Origin: Myxococcota bacterium
GTDB lineage: Bacteria; Myxococcota_A; UBA796; UBA9615; JAKLKC01
DNA length: 64,000 nucleotides
Assembly: GCA_023150875.1 (NCBI GenBank)
Contig: JAKLKC010000028.1
Location: 17,544-81,543, forward strand
Direction: 5' to 3'
Shown here one piece after another: positions 11,641-21,920 of this stretch. A program made the translations under genes and the position numbers. The first letter of the stretch is position 1. The number at the start of each line of letters is the position of its first letter. The notes beneath the pieces were generated by a model, which had not been told where the DNA came from, ran no database searches, and saw only the letters and a list, made by a program, of their open reading frames with translations.

Positions 11641-14600
11641 GGGACACGTCGAGGGGATGGGCGGTGACCCGACTGGGGTGTCTGCTGGGCACGGTCCTGA
11701 TGGTGCCGCTCGGGTGCCGGGCCATCGAGGACTGCGAGGACGCCCCGTACGGGAGCGCGGCGGACGCGGCGCTGTGCGACCAGGACCGGGACGGCTACCG
11801 CGTGGACGGCCCTTCCGGAGAGGCGGACTGCGACGACACCGAACCGGGGGTCCACCCCGGCGCGCGGGAGACCTGCGACGGGGTGGACGAGGACTGCGAC
11901 GGCGAGGAAGACGAGGGCGTCGACGAGGACGGCGATGGGGCCGAGGGGTGCGGCGAGGACTGCGACGACGCCGATCCCGCGGTGAGCCCCGCCGCTGGGG
12001 AGGTCTGCAACGGGACCGACGACGACTGCGACGGGTCCGTGGACGAAGAGGGGAGCGCCGGCTGCCAGGACTGGTTCGCGGACGGGGACGGGGACGGGTA
12101 CGGCGACAACGATGGCGACGTGGCCTGCCTCTGCGGCCCCGACGATGGGCACCCCGTCGCGGTGGGCGGGGATTGCGGACCCCTGGACTCCTCCGTCCAC
12201 CCGGGTGCGGAGGAGCTCTGCGATGGGCTGGACACGGACTGCGACGGCGTGGTCCCCACCGACGAGACGACCGACGCCGACGGTGACGGGGCGTGGCTCT
12301 GCGGCGACTGCGCCGACGGCGACGCGGACAGATTCCCGGGCAACACCGAGGTCTGCGACGGGAAGGACAACAACTGCCTCGACGGGATCGACGATGGCCT
12401 GGCCTTCGCCGACTACTACCTGGACCACGACACCGACGGCCACGGCGTCGGCGCCTACGTCCTCTCCACCTGCGACGGCGCCCCGAAGGGCTACGCGCCC
12501 CTGGGCGACGACTGCGACGACGACGATCCGGACAACTACCCGGGCAACGCCGAGGTCTGCGACGGAAACGACAACGACTGCGACGAAGTGCCCGACAACG
12601 GCATCGTCTACACGGACTACTGGCCCGACGGCGACCTGGATGGCTTCGGCGACCTGGGGGCGACCCCGGTCTCCGCCTGCGATGGTGGGCCCGAGGGCCA
12701 CGTCGCCGACGGGACGGACTGCGACGACGCCGCTCCCTCGGTGAATCCCGACGCCCCCGAGGCGTGCAACGGCCTCGACGACGACTGCGACGGCGTGGTC
12801 CCGTCCGACGAGGACGACGCGGACGAAGACGGATTCCGGATCTGCCAGGGCGACTGTGACGACGCGGACCCCGCGATCTACGTGGGTGCGGTGGAGGCGT
12901 GCGACGGGCTGGACACGGACTGCGACGGTGTGGTCCCATCCGACGAGGACGACGCGGACGCGGACGGCTTCCGGGGCTGCGGGGGCGACTGCGACGATGG
13001 GGTTTCGGCGGTGTCGCCGGCGGCGGCGGAGGTGTGCGCCAACGGGGTGGACGACGACTGCGACGGGACGGGGAACACCTGCGGTCCCTGGGGGGTGGCG
13101 GCGCTGGACTCGGCCGACCTCAGGGCGACGGTCCTCCTGGGCGAGCAGCCCCGGACCGACATCGGGTTCGGCCTCTACAACGTCGGCGGCGCTGCGGGCT
13201 TCACGGTGGCGGGGGCGGGTGACGTGGACGGCGGTGGGCGTCCGTACGTGCTCGTGGGAGCCCCCTTCCACGAAGAGGATACGTACTGCACCGAGGGGTG
13301 GGTCCTTGGGGTCTACGTCAGCAATGGGTGCGATCAAGGGCGGGCCTACCTGCTCAGCGCAGACCAAGTGGGGGCGCCCGTGGTGCTGGGCCTCGGAAGT
13401 TCACGCACGGTCTTCGACGGCGATGCCGCGAGCGCCATCGTCGAGGACTGGTACGACAACGTGGGCGACCGCGTCGGTCACGCCGTGGCCGGGGTCGGGG
13501 ACCTGAACGAGGATGGATATGCGGACCTGGTCGTCGGGGCGCCGGGCAGCGACCGCGACGGTCAGGACGGCGCGGGCCGTGCCTACGTCATCCAGGGGCG
13601 GCCGGAGGACTACCTCCCGGACGACGTATGGCTGGAGGCCGGCCTGGAGGGCGTGGACGCCGTGTTCCTGGGGCCCGCAGGCAGCAACCACCTGGACCAG
13701 GACCGGAGCCTTGCCGGCAGCGCCGCGGCTGGGCTCGTGGACGGAGAGGGGCCGCCCCGCCTCCTCCTGGCCGCGCCTTCGTGCGAGGGCCCGGGTGAGG
13801 ATGAGGGCTCGCCGGGGTACGGGTCGCGGCCAGGCGAGGTGTGGCTCGTCGCCTTCGACGATCCGCTGGTGTGGGCGGAGCACGACCTTCCCAGCGATCC
13901 CGCGGGGGATCCGCTGACGTTGGTCCGGGGCGGCGAGGGAATGGACCTGCTGGGGAGTTCGGTCGCGGGAGCAGGAGACGTGGACGGGGATCGGTTCGGC
14001 GACGTCCTGCTGGGGGTGCCCGGGTGGAACGATCCCGCGGAAGACGCCGGTGGGGCCTGGCTCTTCCTGGGCTCCACCCTGTCGTCCCCCCCACCCGACC
14101 TCCGCTTCGACTCGACCCACGCGCACGCCCGGTTCCGCGGTGCAGCGGCGGGGGACCGGGCGGGGTTCGCGGTGGCCTCCGCGGGGGACGTGGACGGCGA
14201 CGGCTGCGGGGACATGCTGGTGGGCGCCCCCCTGGCCGACGCGGCGGGGCAGGACGCCGGGGCGGCCTTCCTGATCTTCGGGGACCAGGATCCCGCCGCG
14301 GTGGGCTGTACCCCGCCCCACGGCGAGGTCTACCTGGCGGACGTGGGTGTCTTGGGCTCCCCCGTCCGGGGCATTGCCCTCCGCGGGACCGCCGCCGGGC
14401 AGTATGCGGGTTTCGCTGTCGCGGGGGTGGGAGACGTCGACGGCGACGGGTGGGACGACTTCGCCGTGGGCGCGCCCGGCTGCTTCTACGTGGACGACGA
14501 GTTCAACCCCGGGGGGCCCTACTGGAGCGCTCCGGGAGCGGTGCGCCTGGTCTTCGGGGGAAGCGGCCTCCACGGCACCTTCGACCTGGACGACCTCGAC

Positions 14601-14786
14601 GGCCTCCCGGGCGCCCTTCTCCAGGGTTCCGCCACCGAGTGCGCCGGCTTCTCCCTTGCGGGCGCGGGGGACCTGGACGGTCGCACCGGCCCGTCGGGGG
14701 AGACCTACGACGACTTCCTGGTCGGGGCCCCGGGCGCCGATGGCGGGGCGGGCCGCGCATACGTGGTCTTCGGGGGCGCCCTCTAG
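11634..14786 (+). CDS. Giant surface protein: eight MopE-type metal-binding repeats plus FG-GAP propeller
   Basis: A 1050-residue exported protein; the N-terminal hydrophobic segment ends in VPLGCRA, a possible lipobox. Residues about 45-480 contain eight copies of the putative metal-binding motif of the Cu-binding MopE family, each with a DCDD-type loop, a PGA-type turn and a CDGxDxDCDG core. The C-terminal half holds about six FG-GAP repeats (for example GDVDGDGCGDMLVGAP), expected to form a Ca-binding beta-propeller. The start ATG lies 7 bases before the end of the preceding gene. Both repeat types are typical of extracellular proteins of Myxococcota. It may bind divalent cations at the cell surface; copper binding is an extrapolation from the MopE name. 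Confidence 0.88.
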   Translation: MVRDTSRGWAVTRLGCLLGTVLMVPLGCRAIEDCEDAPYGSAADAALCDQDRDGYRVDGPSGEADCDDTEPGVHPGARETCDGVDEDCDGEEDEGVDEDGDGAEGCGEDCDDADPAVSPAAGEVCNGTDDDCDGSVDEEGSAGCQDWFADGDGDGYGDNDGDVACLCGPDDGHPVAVGGDCGPLDSSVHPGAEELCDGLDTDCDGVVPTDETTDADGDGAWLCGDCADGDADRFPGNTEVCDGKDNNCLDGIDDGLAFADYYLDHDTDGHGVGAYVLSTCDGAPKGYAPLGDDCDDDDPDNYPGNAEVCDGNDNDCDEVPDNGIVYTDYWPDGDLDGFGDLGATPVSACDGGPEGHVADGTDCDDAAPSVNPDAPEACNGLDDDCDGVVPSDEDDADEDGFRICQGDCDDADPAIYVGAVEACDGLDTDCDGVVPSDEDDADADGFRGCGGDCDDGVSAVSPAAAEVCANGVDDDCDGTGNTCGPWGVAALDSADLRATVLLGEQPRTDIGFGLYNVGGAAGFTVAGAGDVDGGGRPYVLVGAPFHEEDTYCTEGWVLGVYVSNGCDQGRAYLLSADQVGAPVVLGLGSSRTVFDGDAASAIVEDWYDNVGDRVGHAVAGVGDLNEDGYADLVVGAPGSDRDGQDGAGRAYVIQGRPEDYLPDDVWLEAGLEGVDAVFLGPAGSNHLDQDRSLAGSAAAGLVDGEGPPRLLLAAPSCEGPGEDEGSPGYGSRPGEVWLVAFDDPLVWAEHDLPSDPAGDPLTLVRGGEGMDLLGSSVAGAGDVDGDRFGDVLLGVPGWNDPAEDAGGAWLFLGSTLSSPPPDLRFDSTHAHARFRGAAAGDRAGFAVASAGDVDGDGCGDMLVGAPLADAAGQDAGAAFLIFGDQDPAAVGCTPPHGEVYLADVGVLGSPVRGIALRGTAAGQYAGFAVAGVGDVDGDGWDDFAVGAPGCFYVDDEFNPGGPYWSAPGAVRLVFGGSGLHGTFDLDDLDGLPGALLQGSATECAGFSLAGAGDLDGRTGPSGETYDDFLVGAPGADGGAGRAYVVFGGAL

Positions 14787-14806
14787 CCGTGCTGTCCGCC
14801 CGGGCC

Positions 14807-14834
14807 TTGCCCCCCTCGGCCACTTCCCTATAAT
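14807..14834 (+). promoter_or_regulatory. Sigma70-type promoter of tRNA-Leu
   Basis: TTGCCC at 14807-14812 and a perfect TATAAT at 14829-14834, separated by 16 bases, in DNA that is otherwise strongly GC-rich. Predicted start near 14841, about 22 bases before the tRNA. Confidence 0.8.
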
Positions 14835-14862
14835 TGCGGGCCGCGCGTCGGCGCACCCTCGC

Positions 14863-14947
14863 GCGAGGATGGCGGAACTGGCAGACGCTCCGGACTTAGG
14901 ATCCGGCGGGGCGACCCGTGGGGGTTCGAGTCCCCCTCCTCGCACCA
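14863..14947 (+). tRNA. tRNA-Leu (anticodon TAG)
   Basis: An 85-base tRNA including encoded CCA. Acceptor arms GCGAGGA (14863-14869) and TCCTCGC pair fully; the anticodon loop CTTAGGA is closed by CCGGA/TCCGG-type pairing with TAG at 14897-14899. The long variable arm expected of tRNA-Leu and a T-loop GGTTCGAGTCC are present. It sits 78 bases before tig, so the promoter at 14807 may also feed the chaperone gene. Confidence 0.96.
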
Positions 14948-15025
14948 GCGCGCCCGCCCGTCCCCCACCCGCAGCATCCCCGGTCGGCCCCAGCCGCCGC
15001 CGCGTCCCCACCCCCGAGGTCCGAG

Positions 15026-16396
15026 ATGGAAGTCCTGGTCGAGAGCCTGAGCCCGGTCGAGAAGAAGATGACGATCCGGATCCCCGCCGAGCGGGTGACG
15101 AAGGAGATCGACGCCGCCTACCGCACCCTCCAGCGGGACGTCGTCATGCCGGGGTTCCGCAAGGGGAAGGTGCCCCGCAGGTTCCTCGAGAACCGCTTCG
15201 GCCACCACGTCCAGGGCGAGGTGGGCTCGAAGCTGATCACCGAGAGCTACGAGAAGGCCATCGAGGAGAACGGCGTCGTCCCCGTCAGCCAGCCCCTCAT
15301 CGAGAAGGGCGAGGTCCGGACCGGCGCCGACTACGAGTTCTCGGTCCGGATCGAGGTCCGGCCCGAACTGAAGGTGGAGGACTACACCGGCCTGGATGTG
15401 GCCTTCGACGACGCCAGCGTCTCGGACGAGGAGGTCGACGGCGAACTCCAGAAGCTGCGGAACCAGGCGGGGCAGATGAACGCCGTCACCGAGGAGAGGC
15501 CGGTGAGGGAGGGCGACCTGGTGGTGGCCGACTTCGCCCTCTCCGCCGAGGGGCAGCCGGAGTTCACCCAGTCGGGCTACCTCCTCTCCCCCTCGGACCC
15601 GCAGCACGGCGTCCTCCACGCCCCCCTGATCGGCCACGGGGTCGGGAGCGAGGTCGCCACCACCGTCACCCTGCCCGCCGGATACTACCAGCGCCGCTTC
15701 GCCGGCCAGGAGGTGGCGGTCCGGGCGAAGGTGCTGGGCATCAAGGAGCTCGCCTACCCCGAGGTCGACGACGCGCTGGCGAAGGAGCTGGGGCACGACT
15801 CCCTGGACGCCCTGAAGGCGGACATCCGCTTCCGCCTGGAGCAGGCGAAGGAGCGCCGCGCCCGGGAGCGCGCGGGCAATCGCCTCGTCCAGACCCTCGT
15901 GGAGCGCCACCCCATGGAGGTCCCCCCCGGCCTGCTCCGGGGCCAGGCCGAGCAGATGATCCGCAACACCACCAGCCATCTCCAGAGCAAGGGGATGAAG
16001 GTGCGGAACCTGCACCTGGACGACCTCGATCCGGAGAACCGCCAGAAGGTCCTGGACGAGGCGTCCCTCGCCATCAAGCGGACCCTGGTCCTGGAGAGCG
16101 TGGCGGACCAGGAGAAGATCGAGGTCACCGAGGAGGACCTCGACGAGAAGATCCAGGAGATCGCCGCCGAGAACGGCCAGCGGGTGGAGGCGGTGCGCGG
16201 GATCCTCGTCAAGAACAACGCCATCGAGGACCTCAAGGCCCGGATCCGCGAGGACAAGGCGCTTGATTTCCTCTTGGAGCGGGCGAATATTGTGGAGCTG
16301 GAGCCGGGAGCCTCGGTGGCCGGCGACGCCCCCGCCGAGCGGGTCTCCGAGAGCGAGGCCCCCGCCGGGGAGGGCGAGGGGGCGTCCCAGGGCTGA
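15026..16396 (+). CDS. tig: Trigger factor
   Basis: A 456-residue ribosome-associated chaperone and peptidyl-prolyl isomerase. The ribosome-docking signature GFRKGKVP is at residues 43-50 within the N-terminal domain. The central FKBP-like domain (about 155-245) begins with VREGDLVVADF, and the helical substrate-binding arms follow (AKELGHDSLDALKADIR onward). The tail is acidic, Ala/Glu-rich and disordered-looking, somewhat longer than in E. coli (432 residues). The ATG follows a weak CCGAG; upstream in-frame codons belong to the tRNA region. It heads the conserved tig-clpP-clpX-lon order and is followed by clpP after 93 bases. Confidence 0.97.
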   Translation: MEVLVESLSPVEKKMTIRIPAERVTKEIDAAYRTLQRDVVMPGFRKGKVPRRFLENRFGHHVQGEVGSKLITESYEKAIEENGVVPVSQPLIEKGEVRTGADYEFSVRIEVRPELKVEDYTGLDVAFDDASVSDEEVDGELQKLRNQAGQMNAVTEERPVREGDLVVADFALSAEGQPEFTQSGYLLSPSDPQHGVLHAPLIGHGVGSEVATTVTLPAGYYQRRFAGQEVAVRAKVLGIKELAYPEVDDALAKELGHDSLDALKADIRFRLEQAKERRARERAGNRLVQTLVERHPMEVPPGLLRGQAEQMIRNTTSHLQSKGMKVRNLHLDDLDPENRQKVLDEASLAIKRTLVLESVADQEKIEVTEEDLDEKIQEIAAENGQRVEAVRGILVKNNAIEDLKARIREDKALDFLLERANIVELEPGASVAGDAPAERVSESEAPAGEGEGASQG

Positions 16397-16489
16397 TCCC
16401 GGACGCCACCGAGACCGTCATCCCCCAGGCTCATCCCGCGGTGTGGACGCCCGATAGGTCGGTGCCACGAGCCAGGAAAGCGGAGCCCG

Positions 16490-17110
16490 ATGAAGCTGTA
16501 CGACCCCCCCCAGGGCATGATCCCCTACCCCACCGTCATCGAGCAGACCCACCGGGGCGAGCGGGCCTACGACATCTACTCCCGCCTGCTCAAGGACCGG
16601 ATCGTCTTCCTCGGCACGCCGGTGGACTCGACGGTCGCCAACCTGATCGTCGCCCAGCTCCTCTTCCTGGAGTCCGAGGACCCGGACAAGGACATCTACC
16701 TCTACGTCAACTCGCCCGGTGGCTCCATCGGGGACGGCCTCGCCATCTACGACACCATGCAGTACATCAAGCCCGATGTGGCGACGCTGTGCATGGGGCT
16801 GGCGGCCAGCATGGGGGCCCTGCTGCTGGCGGGGGGCGCCAAGGGCAAGCGGCAGGCCCTCCCGAACTCGACCATCATGATCCACCAGCCCTGGGGCGGC
16901 TTCCAGGGCCAGGCGACCGACATCGAGATCCGCGCCAAGGAGATCCTGCGCGTCAAGAAGGCGACCAACGACATCTTGAGCCACCACACGGGGCAGCCGA
17001 TAGAGCGCATTGCGCGGGACACGGACCGGGACTACTTCATGACGAGCGCCGAGGCGCGTGACTACGGCCTCATCGACTCGATCGTGCAGCGCCGCGCGGA
17101 ATCGACGTAG
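16490..17110 (+). CDS. clpP: ATP-dependent Clp protease proteolytic subunit
   Basis: A 206-residue serine peptidase that forms the double heptamer barrel of ClpXP. The catalytic triad is intact with family spacing: Ser107 (AASMG), His132 (IHQPWG) and Asp181 (DRDYF), the same 25- and 49-residue intervals as Ser97, His122 and Asp171 of E. coli. The oxyanion-loop NSPGGSI and the hydrophobic N-terminal gate are present. The ATG follows an AGGAAAGCGGAG Shine-Dalgarno. The partner ClpX gene starts 89 bases downstream. Confidence 0.98.
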   Translation: MKLYDPPQGMIPYPTVIEQTHRGERAYDIYSRLLKDRIVFLGTPVDSTVANLIVAQLLFLESEDPDKDIYLYVNSPGGSIGDGLAIYDTMQYIKPDVATLCMGLAASMGALLLAGGAKGKRQALPNSTIMIHQPWGGFQGQATDIEIRAKEILRVKKATNDILSHHTGQPIERIARDTDRDYFMTSAEARDYGLIDSIVQRRAEST

Positions 17111-17198
17111 GCGGGACTCCCCAGGGGGCGACCGGGCTCACCATCCCTCGGCGGGTGGTGGCGGTCGCCCGCCAGGGCGCTCCCAGAGGGCGAGGACC

Positions 17199-18449
<1,251 letters not shown>

Positions 18450-18534
18450 TCGCGGGGACTTCGCGCCGTCGCGGGCGGAGGCTCGGCCCGAAGACGGCGC
18501 CCAAGGCGGCTCCGTCTCCTGCTGAGGGCCGGTC

Positions 18535-20988
18535 ATGATCTTCGAGAAGCGATCCGACGCCGCGCGCACGCGACGGGACGACGCCACCGGCGCGCGCGCC
18601 GTTCCCCTCCTGCCCCTGCGGGACCTCGTGGTCTTCCCCTACCTCGTCATCCCCCTCTCCGTGGGCCGCGAGAAGTCGATCTCGGCGGTCAACGAGGCGA
18701 TGGCCCGGGGCAAGGAGATCTTCCTCGCCGCCCAGAAGAAGGCGAAGGTCGACGACCCCTCCGCCGAGGACATCTACGAGGTCGGCACCCTCAGCCAGGT
18801 GATGCAGCTCGTTCGGGAGCCCAACGGCACCGTGCGCCTGCTGGTGGAGGGGCGCCGCCGCGCCCGCATCCTCCGGGTGACCTCCGACTCCCCCCACCTG
18901 GTGGCGGAGGTGGAGGAGCTGCCCGACGTCCTGGACTCCGACGTCGAGGTCGAGGCGCTGATCCGCACCCTCAGGGACACCTTCGACGCCTACGTGAAGC
19001 TCGAAAAGCGCATCCCCCCGGAGATCCTCCTCACCCTCGGGAGCGTCGAGAGTCCCGCCAAGCTCGCCGACATCCTCGCCGCCCAGCTCAACCTGAAGCT
19101 CTCCGAGAAGCAGGACATCCTGGAGACCACCGACGTCCGGACGCGCCTGGAGGTGCTCCTCAAGAGCATCCAGTCCGAGATCGAGATCCTCCAGGTCCAG
19201 AGGAAGATCCGCACCCGCGTCAAGAAGCAGATGGAGAAGACGCAGAAGGAGTACTACCTCAACGAGCAGATGCAGGCGATCCAGAGGGAGCTGGGCGAGA
19301 AGGACGAGTTCCGCTCGGAGGTCCAGGATCTGGAGGCGCGGATCGCCGAGAAGCACATGCCGGAGGCGGCCCGGGAGAAGGCCCAGCGCGAGATGCGGAA
19401 GCTCAAGATGATGAGCCCCATGAGCGCCGAGGCGACGGTGGTGCGGAACTACATCGACTGGATCCTGGCGCTGCCGTGGCTGGACCTCGCCCCCGAGAAG
19501 CTGGAGATCGACGAGGCGACCCGGATCCTGGACGACGATCACTTCGGCCTCCGCCCCGTCAAGGACCGGATCCTGGAGTACCTGGCGGTCCGCAGCCTGG
19601 TGGAGAAGCTCAAGGGGCCCATCCTCTGCCTCGTCGGTCCCCCCGGGGTGGGCAAGACCTCCCTCGCCCGTTCGGTGGCGCGGGCCACGGGGAGGGAGTT
19701 CGTGCGGGTCTCCCTGGGAGGCGTCCGGGACGAAGCGGAGATCCGCGGGCACCGGCGAACCTACATCGGGGCGATGCCGGGCAAGGTCATCCAGGGCCTC
19801 AAGCGGTGCCGCTTCAACAACCCGGTGATCCTCCTCGACGAGATCGACAAGATGAGCACCGACTTCCGGGGCGACCCCTCGGCGGCGTTGCTGGAGGTCC
19901 TGGACCCCGAGCAGAACCACACCTTCGCCGATCACTACCTGGACCTCGACTACGACCTCAGCCGGGTCATGTTCGTGGCCACCGCGAACAGCCTCCAGGG
20001 GATCCCCTGGGCGCTCCAGGACCGGATGGAGATCATCCGCCTGGCGGGCTACACCGAGGACGAGAAGCTCTCCATCGCCACCCGCTACCTGGTGCCCAAG
20101 CAGAGGGAGGCCAACGGCCTGACCGAGGAGAACCTGGTCTTCCGGAGGGACGCCCTGAAGACCATCCTGCGGATCTACACCAAGGAGGCCGGTGTCCGGA
20201 ACCTGGAGCGGGAGATCGCCACGGTGTGCCGCAAGGTCGCCAAGCGGGTGGTCCGCCGGGGACGGGACGCGAGGCTCGTGGTGGGCGAGGCGCGGGTGAA
20301 GAAGCTGCTGGGGGTGCCCCGCTTCCAGTACGGCCGCGCCGAGGCGGCGGACGAGATCGGGCTGGTCAACGGCCTCGCATGGACCCAGGTGGGCGGCGAG
20401 ATGCTCGGCGTCGAGTCGATGGTCTTCCCCGGCAAGGGCAAGCTGATCCTGACCGGGAAGCTCGGCGAGGTCTTCCAGGAGTCGGCCCAGAGCGCCCTGA
20501 GCTACGTCCGCTCCCGCACCCGGGCGTTCGGGCTGGCCGACGACTTCTACCAGGACATCGACATCCACGTGCACCTCCCCGGCTTCCAGGGCACCGACGG
20601 GCCGTCGGCGGGGATCACCATCGCCTCCTCGATGGTCTCCACCCTGCTGCGGATCCCCGTGCGCCGGGACGTGGCCATGACCGGGGAGATCACCCTGCGG
20701 GGGAAGGTCCGGGCCATCGGCGGCCTCAAGGAGAAGTTGCTCGCCGCCCACCGGGGAGGGGTGAAGAAGGTGCTGATCCCCAAGGAGAACGAGAAGGACC
20801 TGGAGGAGGTGCCGCGGCGGATCCGGGCCGCGCTGGAGATCGTGCCCGTGGAGGACCTGGACCAGGTGCTGGGGCACGCGTTGGCCCTGGAGGACCCATC
20901 CTCCCTGTTCCGCGTGCCCGATCCGGCCTTCTCCGTTCGGCGGGCACCCCAGGCGTCCCCCGCGGGATCGGGCGCGTCCGCGGTCTGA
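18535..20988 (+). CDS. lon: Lon ATP-dependent serine protease
   Basis: An 817-residue cytoplasmic protease that degrades misfolded and regulatory proteins. The N-terminal LON substrate-binding domain starts at [13 protein letters not shown]; a helical linker with [15 protein letters not shown] follows; the AAA+ module has Walker [10 protein letters not shown] and Walker [10 protein letters not shown]; the C-terminal peptidase has the catalytic dyad Ser691 (DGPSAG) and Lys734 (GGLKEK), with the 43-residue interval of E. coli Lon. A disordered tail of about 40 residues ([11 protein letters not shown] onward) is extra. The gene starts 86 bases after clpX. Assignment is certain; whether this is the only Lon in the genome cannot be told. 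Confidence 0.98.
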   Translation: MIFEKRSDAARTRRDDATGARAVPLLPLRDLVVFPYLVIPLSVGREKSISAVNEAMARGKEIFLAAQKKAKVDDPSAEDIYEVGTLSQVMQLVREPNGTVRLLVEGRRRARILRVTSDSPHLVAEVEELPDVLDSDVEVEALIRTLRDTFDAYVKLEKRIPPEILLTLGSVESPAKLADILAAQLNLKLSEKQDILETTDVRTRLEVLLKSIQSEIEILQVQRKIRTRVKKQMEKTQKEYYLNEQMQAIQRELGEKDEFRSEVQDLEARIAEKHMPEAAREKAQREMRKLKMMSPMSAEATVVRNYIDWILALPWLDLAPEKLEIDEATRILDDDHFGLRPVKDRILEYLAVRSLVEKLKGPILCLVGPPGVGKTSLARSVARATGREFVRVSLGGVRDEAEIRGHRRTYIGAMPGKVIQGLKRCRFNNPVILLDEIDKMSTDFRGDPSAALLEVLDPEQNHTFADHYLDLDYDLSRVMFVATANSLQGIPWALQDRMEIIRLAGYTEDEKLSIATRYLVPKQREANGLTEENLVFRRDALKTILRIYTKEAGVRNLEREIATVCRKVAKRVVRRGRDARLVVGEARVKKLLGVPRFQYGRAEAADEIGLVNGLAWTQVGGEMLGVESMVFPGKGKLILTGKLGEVFQESAQSALSYVRSRTRAFGLADDFYQDIDIHVHLPGFQGTDGPSAGITIASSMVSTLLRIPVRRDVAMTGEITLRGKVRAIGGLKEKLLAAHRGGVKKVLIPKENEKDLEEVPRRIRAALEIVPVEDLDQVLGHALALEDPSSLFRVPDPAFSVRRAPQASPAGSGASAV

Positions 20989-21054
20989 TCCCCGGGTCCA
21001 ACCCCCCTCCGCCCCCCGCCTCGTCCCGGGCGAAAGAAACCGGGTGCAACCGCA

Positions 21055-21082
21055 TTGACACGCGGGCCGCCGTTGCTAGAAT
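21055..21082 (+). promoter_or_regulatory. Sigma70-type promoter of the HU gene
   Basis: TTGACA at 21055-21060 and TAGAAT at 21077-21082 with 16 bases between them. The predicted start lies near 21090, giving a 45-base leader before the HU ATG. One of the best consensus matches in the window, as expected for an abundant nucleoid protein. Confidence 0.8.
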
Positions 21083-21134
21083 CCGAGCCTCGTTTCGGGC
21101 GCAGGGGCGCCTGTCCGGGCGGAGCGGAAGAGAG

Positions 21135-21422
21135 ATGACCAAGGCCGAACTGGTGAGTGCAATCGCGGAAGGTGCGGACCTGAGCCGAGCCAAGGCCGAG
21201 CTGGCCCTGAACGGGCTCCTGGACGCTGTCAAGGACGCGCTCGCCCAGGGTGACAAGGTCACCCTCACCCATCTGGGCAGCTTCAACCTCGCCCGCCGGG
21301 CGCCCCGCAAGGGCCGCAACCCGCGCACGGGCAAGCAGATCGAGATCGCGGCCCGCACGAGCGTCCGCTTCAGCCCCGGCAGCGCCCTCAAGCGGGGTGT
21401 CTCGCCCGACTCCCAGGACTGA
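21135..21422 (+). CDS. HU/IHF-family DNA-binding protein
   Basis: A 95-residue histone-like protein that bends and compacts DNA as a dimer. It has the canonical start MTKAELVSAIA, the helix-turn-helix dimer core, the LTHLGSFNLARR strand and the DNA-clasping arm (RKGRNPRTGKQIEI) with the Pro at the arm tip, then ARTSVRFSPGSALK. HU and IHF subunits cannot be separated with confidence from sequence alone; the arm GRNPRTG suits HU. The ATG follows GGAAGAG. A strong promoter of its own lies upstream, although it follows lon as is usual in this gene block. Confidence 0.95.
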   Translation: MTKAELVSAIAEGADLSRAKAELALNGLLDAVKDALAQGDKVTLTHLGSFNLARRAPRKGRNPRTGKQIEIAARTSVRFSPGSALKRGVSPDSQD

Positions 21423-21544
21423 GGGGTGGCGGGCACGCCCCGGTCGCCCGTCGCGGCGGCGCGGGGCGGGTGGAGCCGGGGGGCGAGGCCGGTCGAGAAG
21501 GATCAACCGGGGCCCAGCCGCCCCGCGCTCATCGGCGGACCTGA

Positions 21545-21620
21545 GGGCGGGTAGCTCAGCCGGGAGAGCATCGGCCTTACAAGCCGAGGGTCGCAGGTTC
21601 GATCCCTGTCCCGCCCACCA
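21545..21620 (+). tRNA. tRNA-Val (anticodon TAC)
   Basis: A 76-base tRNA with encoded CCA. Acceptor arms GGGCGGG (21545-21551) and CCCGCCC pair fully; anticodon stem TCGGC/GCCGA encloses loop CTTACAA with TAC at 21578-21580; the T arm carries GGTTCGATCC. No separate promoter is obvious in the GC-rich 120 bases after the HU gene, so it may be read through from there. Confidence 0.95.
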
Positions 21621-21635
21621 GGCCGGGAACTGGAC

Positions 21636-21663
21636 TTGCGCTCCGCGAAAAAGGTGCTAGTAT
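21636..21663 (+). promoter_or_regulatory. Sigma70-type promoter of tRNA-Asp
   Basis: TTGCGC at 21636-21641 and TAGTAT at 21658-21663 with a 16-base spacer, between tRNA-Val and tRNA-Asp. Predicted start near 21670, about 48 bases before the tRNA, leaving a short 5' leader for processing. Confidence 0.7.
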
Positions 21664-21717
21664 TCGCGGGCCTTCGGTCGGGGCAGCCCGGCGGGGGGGC
21701 AGGGTTCTTTCAAGCTT

Positions 21718-21794
<77 letters not shown>

Positions 21795-21802
21795 TTCACG
21801 TC

Positions 21803-21846
21803 GAAGGCCCGCCTTCCCCCAGGGAAGCGCGGGCCTTCTGCTTTCC
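21803..21846 (+). terminator. Rho-independent terminator after tRNA-Asp
   Basis: Arms AAGGCCCGC and GCGGGCCTT pair perfectly, with an inner CTTCCC/GGGAAG pairing that extends the stem, followed by CTGCTTT. It closes the tRNA-Asp transcript ahead of uppP. Confidence 0.8.
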
Positions 21847-21920
21847 GAGCCGCGCGTCAGGGGAGCGGCCACCGGCGGTGGCCATGCCCGGGCGGGCGGG
21901 CCCGTGGGATGGGAGGCGCG

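Noticed and set aside
14836..15025. A riboswitch or leader peptide in the tRNA-Leu to tig region
   Set aside because: The structure there is explained by the tRNA; the rest is short and shows no conserved riboswitch core.
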